Positions 10,041 through 19,970 of a DNA stretch of 64,000 nt are shown here, one piece after another. Each line of letters starts with the position of its first letter. Positions within the stretch are counted from its first letter, which is position 1. Position numbers and translations under genes: made by a program. The notes below the pieces were generated by a model. It was not told the origin of the DNA. It was given only the letters and a program-made list of their open reading frames with translations, and made no database searches. Origin of the DNA: Gaeumannomyces sp. JS-464. Its lineage: Eukaryota; Ascomycota; Sordariomycetes; Magnaporthales; Magnaporthaceae. Location of the stretch: positions 992,001 to 1,056,000 of the forward strand of contig NGZR01000005.1 of assembly GCA_002197995.1 (NCBI GenBank). Reading direction: 5' to 3'.

Positions 10041-11597
10041 TCACACCATGCCGTATACTGGCGGCAGTTGTTGGTCTTCAGTTTCAGCCTGCGATAGTGC
10101 GTCCATCTCAATGTGCCCAGCGTGTTCCCGTGCGTGGGTAATGTTGCGGAGACCGCCGTGGGAAGAAGAAGTTGCAAACCAGGTTCTGGGTCCCCTTGAA
10201 ATTTTACAATCCTCCCCTCCGCCACTTTCTCCAGTCCATCTAGGTCCATGATTCTTCGCTGGTTGCTGCGCTGCTCCCTCTCGCCGGTCACCCTGGCCGT
10301 CTTCCGTCGTGTTGCCACCGTCATCGAGTTCAGGCATAACGCTTCCTTTTGACACGGATTGAGACCGGCCTGCATAGCTCCCCGCTATGGCCCTGGCAAG
10401 AAGCACGCCACCTAAGGCAATAAGGATGCCGGGGAGCAGCAGCTGCGGCCAGTCGAACCCCATACATATGGTGACCATGGATGCCTTCAAGCCTATCCCG
10501 GGTTCCGCACGGCTGGTAAACGTGAGGTTGTATCTGGATAAGACGCGAGCAAACCCGCTCAGGTCAGGAACAAAGTATGCAACGGGTAGCGATGCTTGTT
10601 GTACCAGTACCCGCTGCGCACGGGGTACTGTCTTGCGGGCTTGCTGCGTGAAGGGGCCGACCGTAATTCTGGGCACAATGGGGAATGAACTTGCCATGCC
10701 CAGCGCCCCGGCCGCGGTTAGAGCATCGCTACGGAGAACCATACGGAACAGGCGCAAGGAGCCAAACAGGCCCCAGCTACCCTGCCAAATTGGTGCAGGT
10801 CCTGGAGGGGCCGCGGCTTTGACCCTGTAAACCAAAAGCCAGCGAGTCTGGCCTGGGACCTCGGCCATGACGACGACAAAGGACGCGCGCATGACAGTGG
10901 AGAGAAGGGTGACGAGGGTGTTCAGGCTGATGCTGAACGGCCATTGTGGTACAGGCTGCTTGTTGTATAACGAAAGGGTGACGGTGATGGCTGCCAGCAG
11001 AGCGAGGGCGGGTGCAGACGGCGGCAGCTCCCAGATCCAAAAGCGCAACACCGGGGACCGATTTCCGGTTCTTGTGGCATAATCTGGACTCCACCCGTCG
11101 CCTGATGGTAGAGAAAGAGCCTTGATTCGGGGCCGGAGGCGGCAGAGGAGATGGCGAAGATCCCAGGGGCGGCGGAGAGATGGATCTAGCGGCATTGGCA
11201 TCAGGCCGCTGGCTGCGGCAACTTGCGGCGTCACTTGGAAGCTCGGCTGTACGCCCCAAGCATACGGCGGTGGCAGCTGACGTGTGCGTGTCGTAATTCT
11301 GGCGTTGCAACCGGCTGTCCAACCTCGCGTTATCGGTACATGAATCCTCGACGATGCGTCGCTGCGGCTTGAAAAGGAGTGTTCGCGAACGGTACCCGAA
11401 ACAGCCGACGCCAGCGGTAAGAGACGCATAGCCGGTTCGTCTGTGCCCGCTGGAGAGATGTTATTCCTCATTGCCGACATCCAAAAGGTGATATGTTCCC
11501 CCGGGAGGTCGTCAGTCACCTGGGCTAGTGGGCTTGAGGAGATGCGAGAATGATACAGAGCCCCTCGACGCGCAAAACAAAAAGGGACAGCCATCAA
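10041..11597 (-). CDS. DUF3176-type membrane protein lacking most of its ectodomain
   Basis: A continuous 518-codon frame. From about residue 185 it carries the signature of fungal DUF3176 proteins: a WIWEL-type start of the first membrane helix, QPVPQWPFSISLNTLV, STVM-x-ASF-x3-MAE, then WG-LFGSLRLF and PFTQQ. In recalled family members a ~250-residue extracellular part follows before the last helix. Here only about 50-60 residues lie between PFTQQ and the C-terminal helix (LLLPGILIALGGVLLARAIAG). The first ~180 residues are low in recognisable signal, and the true start may be internal. The gene may be a shortened variant, have unseen introns, or be a pseudogene kept open by chance. Function of the family is unknown. 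Confidence 0.5.
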   Translation of the reverse strand: MMAVPFCFARRGALYHSRISSSPLAQVTDDLPGEHITFWMSAMRNNISPAGTDEPAMRLLPLASAVSGTVREHSFSSRSDASSRIHVPITRGWTAGCNARITTRTRQLPPPYAWGVQPSFQVTPQVAAASGLMPMPLDPSLRRPWDLRHLLCRLRPRIKALSLPSGDGWSPDYATRTGNRSPVLRFWIWELPPSAPALALLAAITVTLSLYNKQPVPQWPFSISLNTLVTLLSTVMRASFVVVMAEVPGQTRWLLVYRVKAAAPPGPAPIWQGSWGLFGSLRLFRMVLRSDALTAAGALGMASSFPIVPRITVGPFTQQARKTVPRAQRVLVQQASLPVAYFVPDLSGFARVLSRYNLTFTSRAEPGIGLKASMVTICMGFDWPQLLLPGILIALGGVLLARAIAGSYAGRSQSVSKGSVMPELDDGGNTTEDGQGDRREGAAQQPAKNHGPRWTGESGGGEDCKISRGPRTWFATSSSHGGLRNITHAREHAGHIEMDALSQAETEDQQLPPVYGMV

Positions 11598-12111
11598 GAG
11601 AAAAAGCCCGCGGCGAGCCGTCGGTCATCGGCGCCCAACCATTGCTGATACGGACAGAAAGAGGCTGGGGGGAAGGATTCGGCCATTCGGCTTCTCTTGC
11701 ACCTCCAAGTCTGACCCCCACTTTCCACTCCAGTAGAACGTCAGCATCGACTGCGACTCTCTCTGAGGGCTGCATATGGTAGGGCCGCACGCCCAGCGCT
11801 TGATTGCCGCGCTAGCCGGCTCGCTTAGTGAGACTCCCCGCGGAGCGAGGGATCCTGAGCACACGTGGGGGCGGAGGTAATCATATGTAGTTTCGCGTTT
11901 TCTGCAAGGTACCTGGGGCTGTGCTTTCAGCCCCCAGCTGATTGATGCTAGCGTCAGGGCGTGGGACGGGTGGGCTTGTGTCCGAGAGACAAATAGACCT
12001 GAGTTACCTGCTTCCCGTCAGCAGCATGCCCCCTCTGTCAAGTCCCGCTATATCTTCGTGCATCCATCTGCTTTAGGAGCGGCTCTTGCACTGGCCAGTG
12101 ACAAATATCCC
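11598..12111. other. Divergent intergenic region
   Basis: Lies between the DUF3176 frame (minus) and the membrane-protein gene (plus) and could serve both promoters. No coding or repeat feature is evident. Confidence 0.45.
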
Positions 12112-13906
12112 ATGACCCCCACCCGCTACTCTGCCATTGGCCTTTTGGGCAGGTCGTTGGGCGCCGCAGCATCCGCCAGCAATGGCACCACTGTCGCAGC
12201 CGGCTTGGACGAGATCGTAGGCTGGGTTTCCGCGAACAAGGATCGAGGGACGGCCGACGTCGTCTGGTCGAGCTGCGTGACCATCCTTCTGTGTGTCTGG
12301 GTCGCCGCGTCTCCCAACGCCCCCGGGCCCGACGACAAATGGTACCATCAATGGCTGGACAAGCTCAAGCTTGCCTGCATCGGCATGACGGGGCCGCACT
12401 TCCTTTTGGAGCTCGCAGTCGGACAACTCTTGAGCGCGAGGCGGAGCATGAAAGTGAGTTTCCACCCCCCTTTATGCGGCCGCCCTATGGATGTGAGGAG
12501 CTAACCCTTCCCTACTCCTTTCACAGATGTTTCGCCAGTTGCCTGGAGGGCAATCGTGGACGTTGAAGCACGGGTTTCTTGCCAATATGGGCGGCTTCTA
12601 CATCCGCGCCCCTGACTACCCCAGAGGCTTCCCCATCAACGGCGAACAGCTTGTTTACCTGGTCAAACATGGGCATCTGGAGTTTCCAAATTTGACAAAA
12701 CAGGACATCAACCGCCGCAGTCAGATCGACGGGCTTTCCAAGTATGTCGACTATAAGTTTTACGCCGTGCGGCACGACCGTACACCCCCATTCTAAGCTA
12801 ACTGGTTTCTACGGTAGAGTCATTACTATTTGGCAGGCTGTTTGGCTCATCGCCACTCAAGCCCAGAGACTTGCCAAAGGGTATCCAATAACTACTCTCG
12901 AGCTGACTGCTCTGTCATTTTCCACGAACATGATCGCGACGTCTGCTTCCTGGTACCACAAGCCCTCCATCGGACAGTTTATCCTTCTTGATACAAAAGA
13001 TTCTCGAGAAACCGCTGCTATTCGAGATGATGCTCGCTCTAAGTCTAAGGTCTGCCCCCAAGGCTTCTTGCCTTTGGACGTAGTAGCTCAGCCAACTTCG
13101 GGAAAAGCTCGGGCGGCTAACAAAATAGCTCTCTGTACTAGACACACCCAGACTTGCCAGAGCACTACGACCGCACGCCGTTGGACTTTATTTCGCGTCG
13201 CCCGTTCCACATCAACAAGCATTGGCAATACCTCTCCGCCATCGTCCACGGCCGCTGCGTCCCGTTCCTTACCAGGCCGCTGAAACAAACCCCATGGGAG
13301 AGCTTTCCATCCGACATCTCGTTCGAAGTGACAGACTTCCGCCTGCGTTTCCTGATGGCTGTCATCATGGTCCCTTTCAGCATTTCCTTCCTTCCCGCCT
13401 GGAACTTCTACTTTGCGACAGCTGCCGAGCGGAACCTTTGGAGATTCTGCGCTATTTATCACGCTCTATTTTCCCACCTCGGATCCCTTTTATATATCCA
13501 AGACTTTGTTGACGGAATCCTTAGGCGGCTCCGGTCTCTGTTCCGACGGGTCATGGGTATCAAACCGTCGCGAGGCGGAGGAAAGGGCGGGCCTGGAAAG
13601 GAAAACCAGAACATGCACCCTCTGCCAGCCTGTGGGGAAGTAAACGAGGAGCTCGGCCGCAGCTGTACTGGAACCAATACAAAAAGAAAAGAGAGTTCTG
13701 CTGCAAACGGCAGCTCGGCGCAGATATCGCAGGGACAACCAAAAACAACCGGCCGCGCGCCAAGCAGAAGTTCTTCCCGGGTCAAGGCCTGGCTTGACGG
13801 AGAACGCAATGTCTCACCCGATAACAACCCACAAGACGAGGTCCAGCTCCGCTTCATGAGACCCCTTGGGATTTTTTGTCTCCTCTACCTTGCCTGCCGC
13901 CTATAA
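12112..13906 (+). CDS. Multi-pass fungal membrane protein of unknown function, C-terminus cut by in-frame stop
   Basis: Four exons: 12112-12453, 12527-12741, 12818-13079 and 13142-13906, with introns of 73, 76 and 62 bases (GTGAGT, GTATGT and GTAGTA donors); all phases agree. The protein matches a common but uncharacterised fungal family that I recognise by RGTADVVWSS near the N-terminus, WTLKHGFLANMGGFYIR, WYHKPSIG after an IWQAVWLI helix, and a C-terminal membrane helix. The annotated TAA (13904-13906) falls in the middle of the final conserved block. The next 28 codons in frame (IYIESFASLRSQPQGVY and beyond, to TAA at 13991) continue the family pattern, in which Tyr stands at the stop position. 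The start at 12112 is the first ATG in frame. Confidence 0.7.
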
Positions 13907-13993
13907 ATCTATATCGAGAGCTTTGCGAGCCTCAGGTCGCAGCCGCAAGGGGTTTACATAACAGTCAACAAGTTTCTGCCTTTCATCTCCTAA

Positions 13994-15760
13994 ATCCTTC
14001 CACGCCTGGCTGTTGAAGGCTCGTGGAAGAGTCGGACTTGGCCGTATGCCATAAAGGAGTGGATATCTCAGGCGATCTCTTGTTAGGGACAGGTATTGAA
14101 ACGTTCGTCGTCGCAGGTGCTCCCTATCGAGTTCCAGCACTACAATAAAGACGGGCTCTCCAATACTCACGCCCACTCTTGTATATAAAACTAGAGGGTC
14201 CCCTCGTCTACTTCGCTTCTGTTACAGTCCCCTAATGATAGAGACCAAACCGGTCAATCTACTACGTGTCCCCATGTTTTGTAATACCGGATCTATCTCG
14301 GATAGACAAGACGAAAGCAAGGAGACGAGGAGAAACCCCGGCCATCCCTATGATCCAGCCATCGCGGCCCGTTCCACGCCCGCTGTTAGCCGACCCGTTG
14401 ACAAGGCGCCCTGTCACCGGGCTCGGAATCGCTTTGTCGGACAGGCGCCTTCTTTTTCACTTAGGCTGGCGAGGCGTCAGGGGCGCCGGCATGTCGGCCA
14501 GGGTGTCCACGACCTCAGGCATGGGACCCGGAGGTGGGGGGACGGCGAGGGCGATGGCGGTGGACTGCATGGTGACGGTGATACCTGTTTGTTCGAGAGT
14601 GGCACAGCCAGGTCTGTTTTTTGAAAGGGATAGGTGATCTCCGGGAGACGGAATAGGCCGCCACGGCGCAAAGAGTTGCCCGAGAGTATCGCAAATTCGG
14701 AAACGTGTCCTGGTAGCCACTGGTGGCCCTGCATTGGATAAATCCCCATTGACATGGCTCTGCCAACTCCAGCCCTAACTGGAAGTCTTGTCGGTGTGGA
14801 GGGAGGAGCCCCAATTTCTAGTCTTGCAAGAAACGCAAGTCGGTGGAAGGGGACGATTCGAAGCGGCGATCTCGATGAGGTTCAAGATATGTCTTGTTTG
14901 GATCATTTGGGCGGTTAGTCCTTGGCACTAGCTCCAACGCCGGACTTGCTTCTCGCCCATCGTATCATTCTTGTGGGTTTCTCGCTGGAGCAAATGCAAC
15001 AGATGGAGTATCCGGGACTTGGCTAGCACGTCGACATGGACTCTGTAAGGCATTAACCTCCTAATGAGGACACCAGCCGTCGTGAGCGCCCGGGAGCTTC
15101 CAGGTAAGCCTAGTCCTGGAGCCGCCTTGGCTTGTGTTGTGATCCGGAGAAGGAGGAACACGCCAGCCTCTACGTGAAACGGCTGGTATCAATCGTCTTG
15201 AAAGCCACAGGTATGGGCCCACTCCCTCACGCAGACATTTTGCCAACGGAAAAGGCCTCAAGCGAGAGGGGTACTTCCCTTGGTGCCAAGGCTATCAGTG
15301 GCCATGGCCAGCCGAGATGTCTGAAAGAGAGTAGCACATGTCCGAGAAAAGGCAAAGCTTGTTTCCGCGTCCACTATCTGCAAAACCATTTGCCTACTGT
15401 ACTCAGGATAAGTCCGTATAACTAGCCCTGGTGTGGCCTCCTCCTTGACATCGACTGGCCACCATACCTCAAACCCCGCAGCTCGAGCGGTGATACCTAA
15501 GGACACCGGGAGAGAACCACACGGCACAAGAAGTGTACCGTCCCAAACGAGGATCCCTGAAACTATAGGAACTTTTCAAAGACAATCAAGAAGCCAGCCC
15601 CCCCCCCCCCCCCCCCCGGCGACCTCGTGCCTGGTGATGGGCCTAGAGGAGGTCCAAACCAAGTCCCTTTGATGTCTTAAATGGCGGTCCGGATGCATAT
15701 GATCCCCAAGTCTGTCCACCATCCCACAGTACAATGCCTTTCCGGCATACATCCTTTTTC
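13994..15760. other. Long intergenic region with poly-C tract
   Basis: No supported gene. A minus-strand stretch at 14928-15527 is open apart from two in-frame stops and might be a decayed reading frame, but nothing in it is recognisable. A pure run of 20 C lies at 15598-15617. Confidence 0.4.
15598..15617 (+). repeat. Homopolymer of 20 C
   Basis: Uninterrupted run of 20 cytosines about 145 bases beyond the 3' end of the NmrA-like gene. Its exact length is doubtful in any assembly. Confidence 0.9.
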
Positions 15761-16678
15761 TTAGTTGGACTGAGCCAGAACTTTCTGGATGTCGGCCGGC
15801 TCAAGGATACGCTTGTCGTATCCGTCCAGCAGGACCTTGATCATTGCCTGGGCGAGCTTGTCCGCCACGATGCCCTTGGACAGAGAGGTCGCCATCTTGC
15901 GCAGCGCGGATCCGTGGGTTGGGATGATGTCGCCCGGTCGGACGAACCACGACTGGAACTTGTCCGGCTGTCCGTCCGCCATGTCGGCGAGTCCCTTCCT
16001 CGACTTGGCCCTGCATGTGTGATGCGGGAGGAAAGTTCGTTAGCCATTGCAACTAGACGGGATGCTGGTCATGGATGAGGATTGACGCAACCGGGGTTCT
16101 GTTGTAGTGGGGGAGAGGCTCTGCTGTCGGCTGCAGCCCGAGAGTAACGTACCTTGATCTTGCGGGAGTCCTCCATAAAGTGCAGGTGCTTCTCTTGGTT
16201 CCACTCGGCCAGCCAGCCGCTGCAGAAGACCATCCTGAAGATCTTGCCCTCTCCGGCGAGCTTGGCCTCAACGAATGCCTTGGCGGCGGCCAGAGTGTAG
16301 TCGACGCCGACCTTGCGGGCCGTGTCGACGTCCGGGAAGTTGTTGGCCCGACCGCCAATGGCCCTGTTGTGGTTCGAAGAGACGAAATTCCGATTCGTTA
16401 GGAGGAAGCTGCAATGAATCGGTCTAGTGATGACGAAATGACAGGATGTAGACTTACCAGAGACAGGCATCAGCGCCCTGGAGCTGCGAAAGCAGCTCCG
16501 GCGGGTAGGCGCCAAAGTCCTCGTGCTGGATCACCGTCACCTTGTCGTGCTTGGTGACGGCCTCGGGCAGCGGCTTACGCGTGAGGGCGATGATGTGCTC
16601 GATGGCGGGATTCTTGATGCACTCCTTGACCAGCTCGCCGCCGGTGAGGCCGGTGCATCCAGTGATGATGACCTTCAT
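15761..16678 (-). CDS. NmrA-like/atypical SDR NAD(P)-binding protein, one apparent frameshift
   Basis: Rossmann-fold reductase or regulator of the nucleotide-sugar-epimerase-like type. The N-terminus has the dinucleotide motif MKVIITGCTGLTGGE. Exons are 16458-16678, 16153-16363 and 15761-16010, with introns of 94 and 142 bases (GTAAGT and GTACGT donors, CAG acceptors). Exon 2 carries the RMVFCSGWLAEWNQ strand and the DYTLAAAKAFVEAK helix. Exon 3 starts in frame as GQVEEG, but the conserved continuation (LADMADGQPDKFQSWFVRPG) is one frame away, as if one G were inserted near 15998. With that base ignored the protein would be about 226 residues. Either a sequence error or a disabling indel is possible. 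Confidence 0.7.
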
Positions 16679-17788
16679 TGTGGGCGAGCGAGAAGCGGTG
16701 TGATGCAGATGACAGCGTCTCGTCGCTTGATTCTCTTGATGTTGTAAGGATTCTCGGCTCTGATGTCCGGTTGAGTGATATCTTGATGTGTCTTGGACTT
16801 GGGTGGAAGGGTTGTCGAGAGGAGACGCGAGAAGTCTGATGGGAGGGTGAAGAATTCGTGGGTTCCACGCTACCAACAAATTGGTTTGTGTCCCGTCCTC
16901 GATTTCTCGTCGTGCGACTTCCCCACTTTCACAATTACCGTAAGCAGTTTAGCCTGCCGGTCCGGCAGGAGGGGCCCTAGGCAAAGTCGGGCGAGGGTCG
17001 GGCACCACTGACGGCTGCAGGTGTGGCATGCTGCATGTGCCCTGCAACTCAATGTAACATTATGACGGGGGGACAGAAGCACAGCACCAAAAATGGATAG
17101 AAACATTAGAGAGCACATGGGGAGCATGGAAGAAGGCAAATCGTCACCGCCTTCGTACTTTTGCTATAGAGAAAAGCCAGCACAGAAAGGTGCATCCCAT
17201 TCCGCGCAAGCACACCCAACTAGGATGAGAGGAGCAGATGGACGTTCCCACTGTGTTCAAATTGATAATATTGCTCCAGTAACCAGTCGCCGTAGCTGTT
17301 CTACCGTGCTATTGTTTTCCTCGTCACACTCCAGAAGCTTCCTTCTTGAAGACCGAGACGGAAGGGTCTATTAAGTTCCGTGCAAACACACCACACTTAG
17401 AATAAGAGGGATAGATGGATGTTCCTCTATCCTCAAGTTGATAGTCCTCCTCGCCACACTCTATTCAAGGCCGAGATAGCAAGGTCTATTAAGTTCCGCG
17501 CAAACGCATCCGATTAGAATGAGAGGGATAGAGTGACTCTCCCATCCAAACAAGATTTCATCCCCCACTTTACTCTGCGCCAAAAATTCTTGCCTAGAAC
17601 CGAGAGCCGGCTATCGACGGCTCGGAAGACTTCTCAGTCCTGCTTGGGATGTTGCTCCTGTTGACCAGGAATAATGAAGCATGTTAGTAGTCTGGAAAAT
17701 ATCTTGGCAGCAAAGGGCCAGTGAACGGAAAAGAAACACCCTGACGCACGTGGAATACATGCCTACGAATAGGTCTGGGCTTCTCGAC
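16679..17788. other. Intergenic region with degenerate tandem repeat
   Basis: Contains the promoter of the NmrA-like gene and a repeat block at 17195-17545 (listed separately). No gene is seen. Confidence 0.45.
17195..17545. repeat. Degenerate tandem repeat, about three units
   Basis: Units beginning near 17195, 17372 and 17482 share the order TTCCG(C/T)GCAA(G/A)CAC, AGGATGAGAGG/AGAATAAGAGGGATAGA, a pyrimidine-rich middle and GGTCTATTAAGTTCCG at unit junctions. The copies are diverged in sequence and length. Origin unknown; a relic of a duplicated noncoding element is likely. Confidence 0.5.
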
Positions 17789-18712
17789 CTACAGCCTGGG
17801 CCTTGGAGGCCTGGCGGCGGCAGCGGTCGCGTCGAAGACCTTGTAGGTAGGTAAGACTCTCGTGTTTGCCTTGACCTTATTGCGGCCGCGCAGATTATCA
17901 TGGTCTGAGGGCGTCGGGTGCCATCGGTCGGGGTCGGGCAGGACTGCGGGCAGAGGGCGCTCTTGAGCCGGCGACGGCGGCTGCGACGAGCCAGACTGGC
18001 TAGTGACGATTGCGGCTTCGCTCTCTGCGTGAGCTGGCGGACTGAACGACTGGCCGCCCAACACAGGCTCACGGCTGCCAGCATCCCCCCGGCCACCAGC
18101 GCCGTTCTGGCTAGGTACCTCCATCCCGACCCTGCCGCAGCAACTGCAGAAACCGCAGTTGGCGCAGTGATAGTCGCTGCTGCCAATGCCCCCTGCGCTG
18201 GGCACAGGAGGCTCTGCAGCTTGCGGTTGTTGCGGATGATCCAGCGTGGAGTTTCCCAGCCAGTCGGGTGGGAGAGGATGCGGCTGCTGCGTGCGCTCGT
18301 CGAGCAGCCAGCTGCGCAGCCAGTCGCGTATCCAATCACGGGCCCAGGCAGGCAGCAACATGTAGTTGTTGTTTCTGCTGTTGATGTTGTTGCGGTTGCT
18401 GTTGCCGCCCCCTCTCCTGGTGTTGTTGCGGTTGCTACTGCGCGCCGCTGCTGGTAGCAATTTCGTTTCTGATAGTTGCTGGTGGCAATGTAGTTGGTGG
18501 TTGCTGGTGGCAAATGTTGTCGGTGGTGGCGGTGGATATTTCTGCAACGACCTGCATATTTTTCTACGTGCCCCTCCTCCCTCTCCTCGCGTCTCTTCCT
18601 CGCTCTTTCCTTTTGTCCGTGTAAAACTGGCCTGGTCTGAGCTCGGCTGGTCTCTTACCATGATCAGAGCAGGGGTCTGTCCGTGGCACAATAGCATGCT
18701 GGTTTCCTCCAT
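17789..18712 (-). CDS. Hypothetical low-complexity protein
   Basis: Open frame of 307 codons with no family I recognise. It has an Asn/Arg/Thr-rich stretch (short NRNN and NSRNNN runs), an aromatic-charged helix WARDWIRDWLRSWLLDERT, a Cys-rich patch HCANCGFCSCCG that might bind metal, and a Ser/Pro-rich disordered C-terminus ending near VLPTYKVFDATAAAARPP. The Trp/Asp/Arg helix and Cys cluster look like protein rather than chance, but another frame over the same bases is also long, so coding status is not settled. The 5' end may be shorter than annotated. Confidence 0.4.
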   Translation of the reverse strand: MEETSMLLCHGQTPALIMVRDQPSSDQASFTRTKGKSEEETRGEGGGARRKICRSLQKYPPPPPTTFATSNHQLHCHQQLSETKLLPAAARSSNRNNTRRGGGNSNRNNINSRNNNYMLLPAWARDWIRDWLRSWLLDERTQQPHPLPPDWLGNSTLDHPQQPQAAEPPVPSAGGIGSSDYHCANCGFCSCCGRVGMEVPSQNGAGGRGDAGSREPVLGGQSFSPPAHAESEAAIVTSQSGSSQPPSPAQERPLPAVLPDPDRWHPTPSDHDNLRGRNKVKANTRVLPTYKVFDATAAAARPPRPRL

Positions 18713-19970
18713 ATATTTCTTTTTTGTTCTTCGTCCTCCCCTTCCTTCTAAGAACCATCCGATATTTCCCCCTCCTCGTATTTCTTAGAGCACCCCAGTT
18801 GGTGTCGGGTATTCCTTAGGCCGTGCCCATTTCTCTATCCCCCGCCGAGAGTCACTCATTGTTGACAAGAGCCATGAACCACACACTACGGAGTAATCTT
18901 AATCGATATCCTTTTATCAGCCCCAGGAGGTTGTGCCAAAGATAAGCCTTTCGGTGCCCAAGTAGGACAATTAATCTAGGCTGCCATATAGATACTGCCA
19001 GTCAAATCAGCAGAGGAATTAGAAGCAGATGTGACTCAGCCACGCTACCCAACACCCCAGAAGTGGGCGCGCCAGGAACGCCCCCTGTCAACCCACGTCC
19101 ATACGGCCCTTCAAATTTGTGCAAAATACTAACCCTTAAAAGCATCCAAGACATGGGCACACATCGCGAATTTTCTGCAAAGCATACCTTTTGCTTAAAT
19201 CAGTGTAATGTTCGACAATGGGCATCCGGCTGGCATTATCAAACTCTTTGAACTTCCAGTTATGTCCTCAGCTGATGGGTCTCTCGCGCCTTTGGCCGTT
19301 GTAAAACGTACTGTGCCAGCTATGCAGAGCCAGCTTGGACCTGGCGAGCATGTGGCGCAGCAACGTGGAGGACTGCCTCCTTGGATGCCGGACCAGCCAC
19401 TGGAAACCAACTGTCATTGGACTTGAACGCCCTACCACGCCCCTCTCTCCGTTGCCACTGCCCGATCCACCACTTTCGGGGTTGCGGAAGAATAGGGAAG
19501 ACCAACTCCTCATCAGAGTAGAGAAGACTCATCTCGATTCCGGCACCGACGACAAATTGGCTGAAGTGTGGCTGGTAGTTAGGCGCCAGCACGTAAGGTA
19601 GTTCTTCTACTAAGCCGTGGCGCCAGCAATACTCCCGGCTGTACTTGTGCATAAGGGGTGGTTCAAGGACACCACAGGGAGTCCTGGACACGTGTATAGG
19701 CCAGATTCCATGAACGGGCATCTCAATCAATCTTGATGCAAGCTCAGAACCCTGCTTAGAACAAGCGGCAGAGATCCAGGCCCTTCTGCGTCTTGTGGGA
19801 ACGCATGGTACACATTTATCAACAATAACCAATAGCCACATGTCAGGATCAGTCGACGCTCTTTTTCTCTGGACTCCGATTCTCGTTTGCTTGGGTACGC
19901 ATAGCTACAAGTATTTCTGCCATATCCGGATAGCAGTATACAAGACAGGCCCTCGTTTGAACCAAGGCGA
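18713..19970. other. Intergenic region
   Basis: A minus-strand open frame at 19320-19841 (173 codons) has patches that look protein-like but nothing recognisable; I did not call it a gene. Otherwise unremarkable. Confidence 0.4.

Noticed and set aside
14928..15527. Minus-strand decayed reading frame
   Set aside because: Open apart from two stops but without any recognisable family segment, so kept only as a note in the gap entry.
17611..18513. 300-codon minus-strand frame overlapping 17789-18712
   Set aside because: Thr/Ala/Arg-rich in a repeat-like way; the overlapping frame looks more protein-like, though neither is certain.
19320..19841. 173-codon minus-strand open frame
   Set aside because: Some protein-like patches but no family, no intron logic and no neighbour support; too weak to call.
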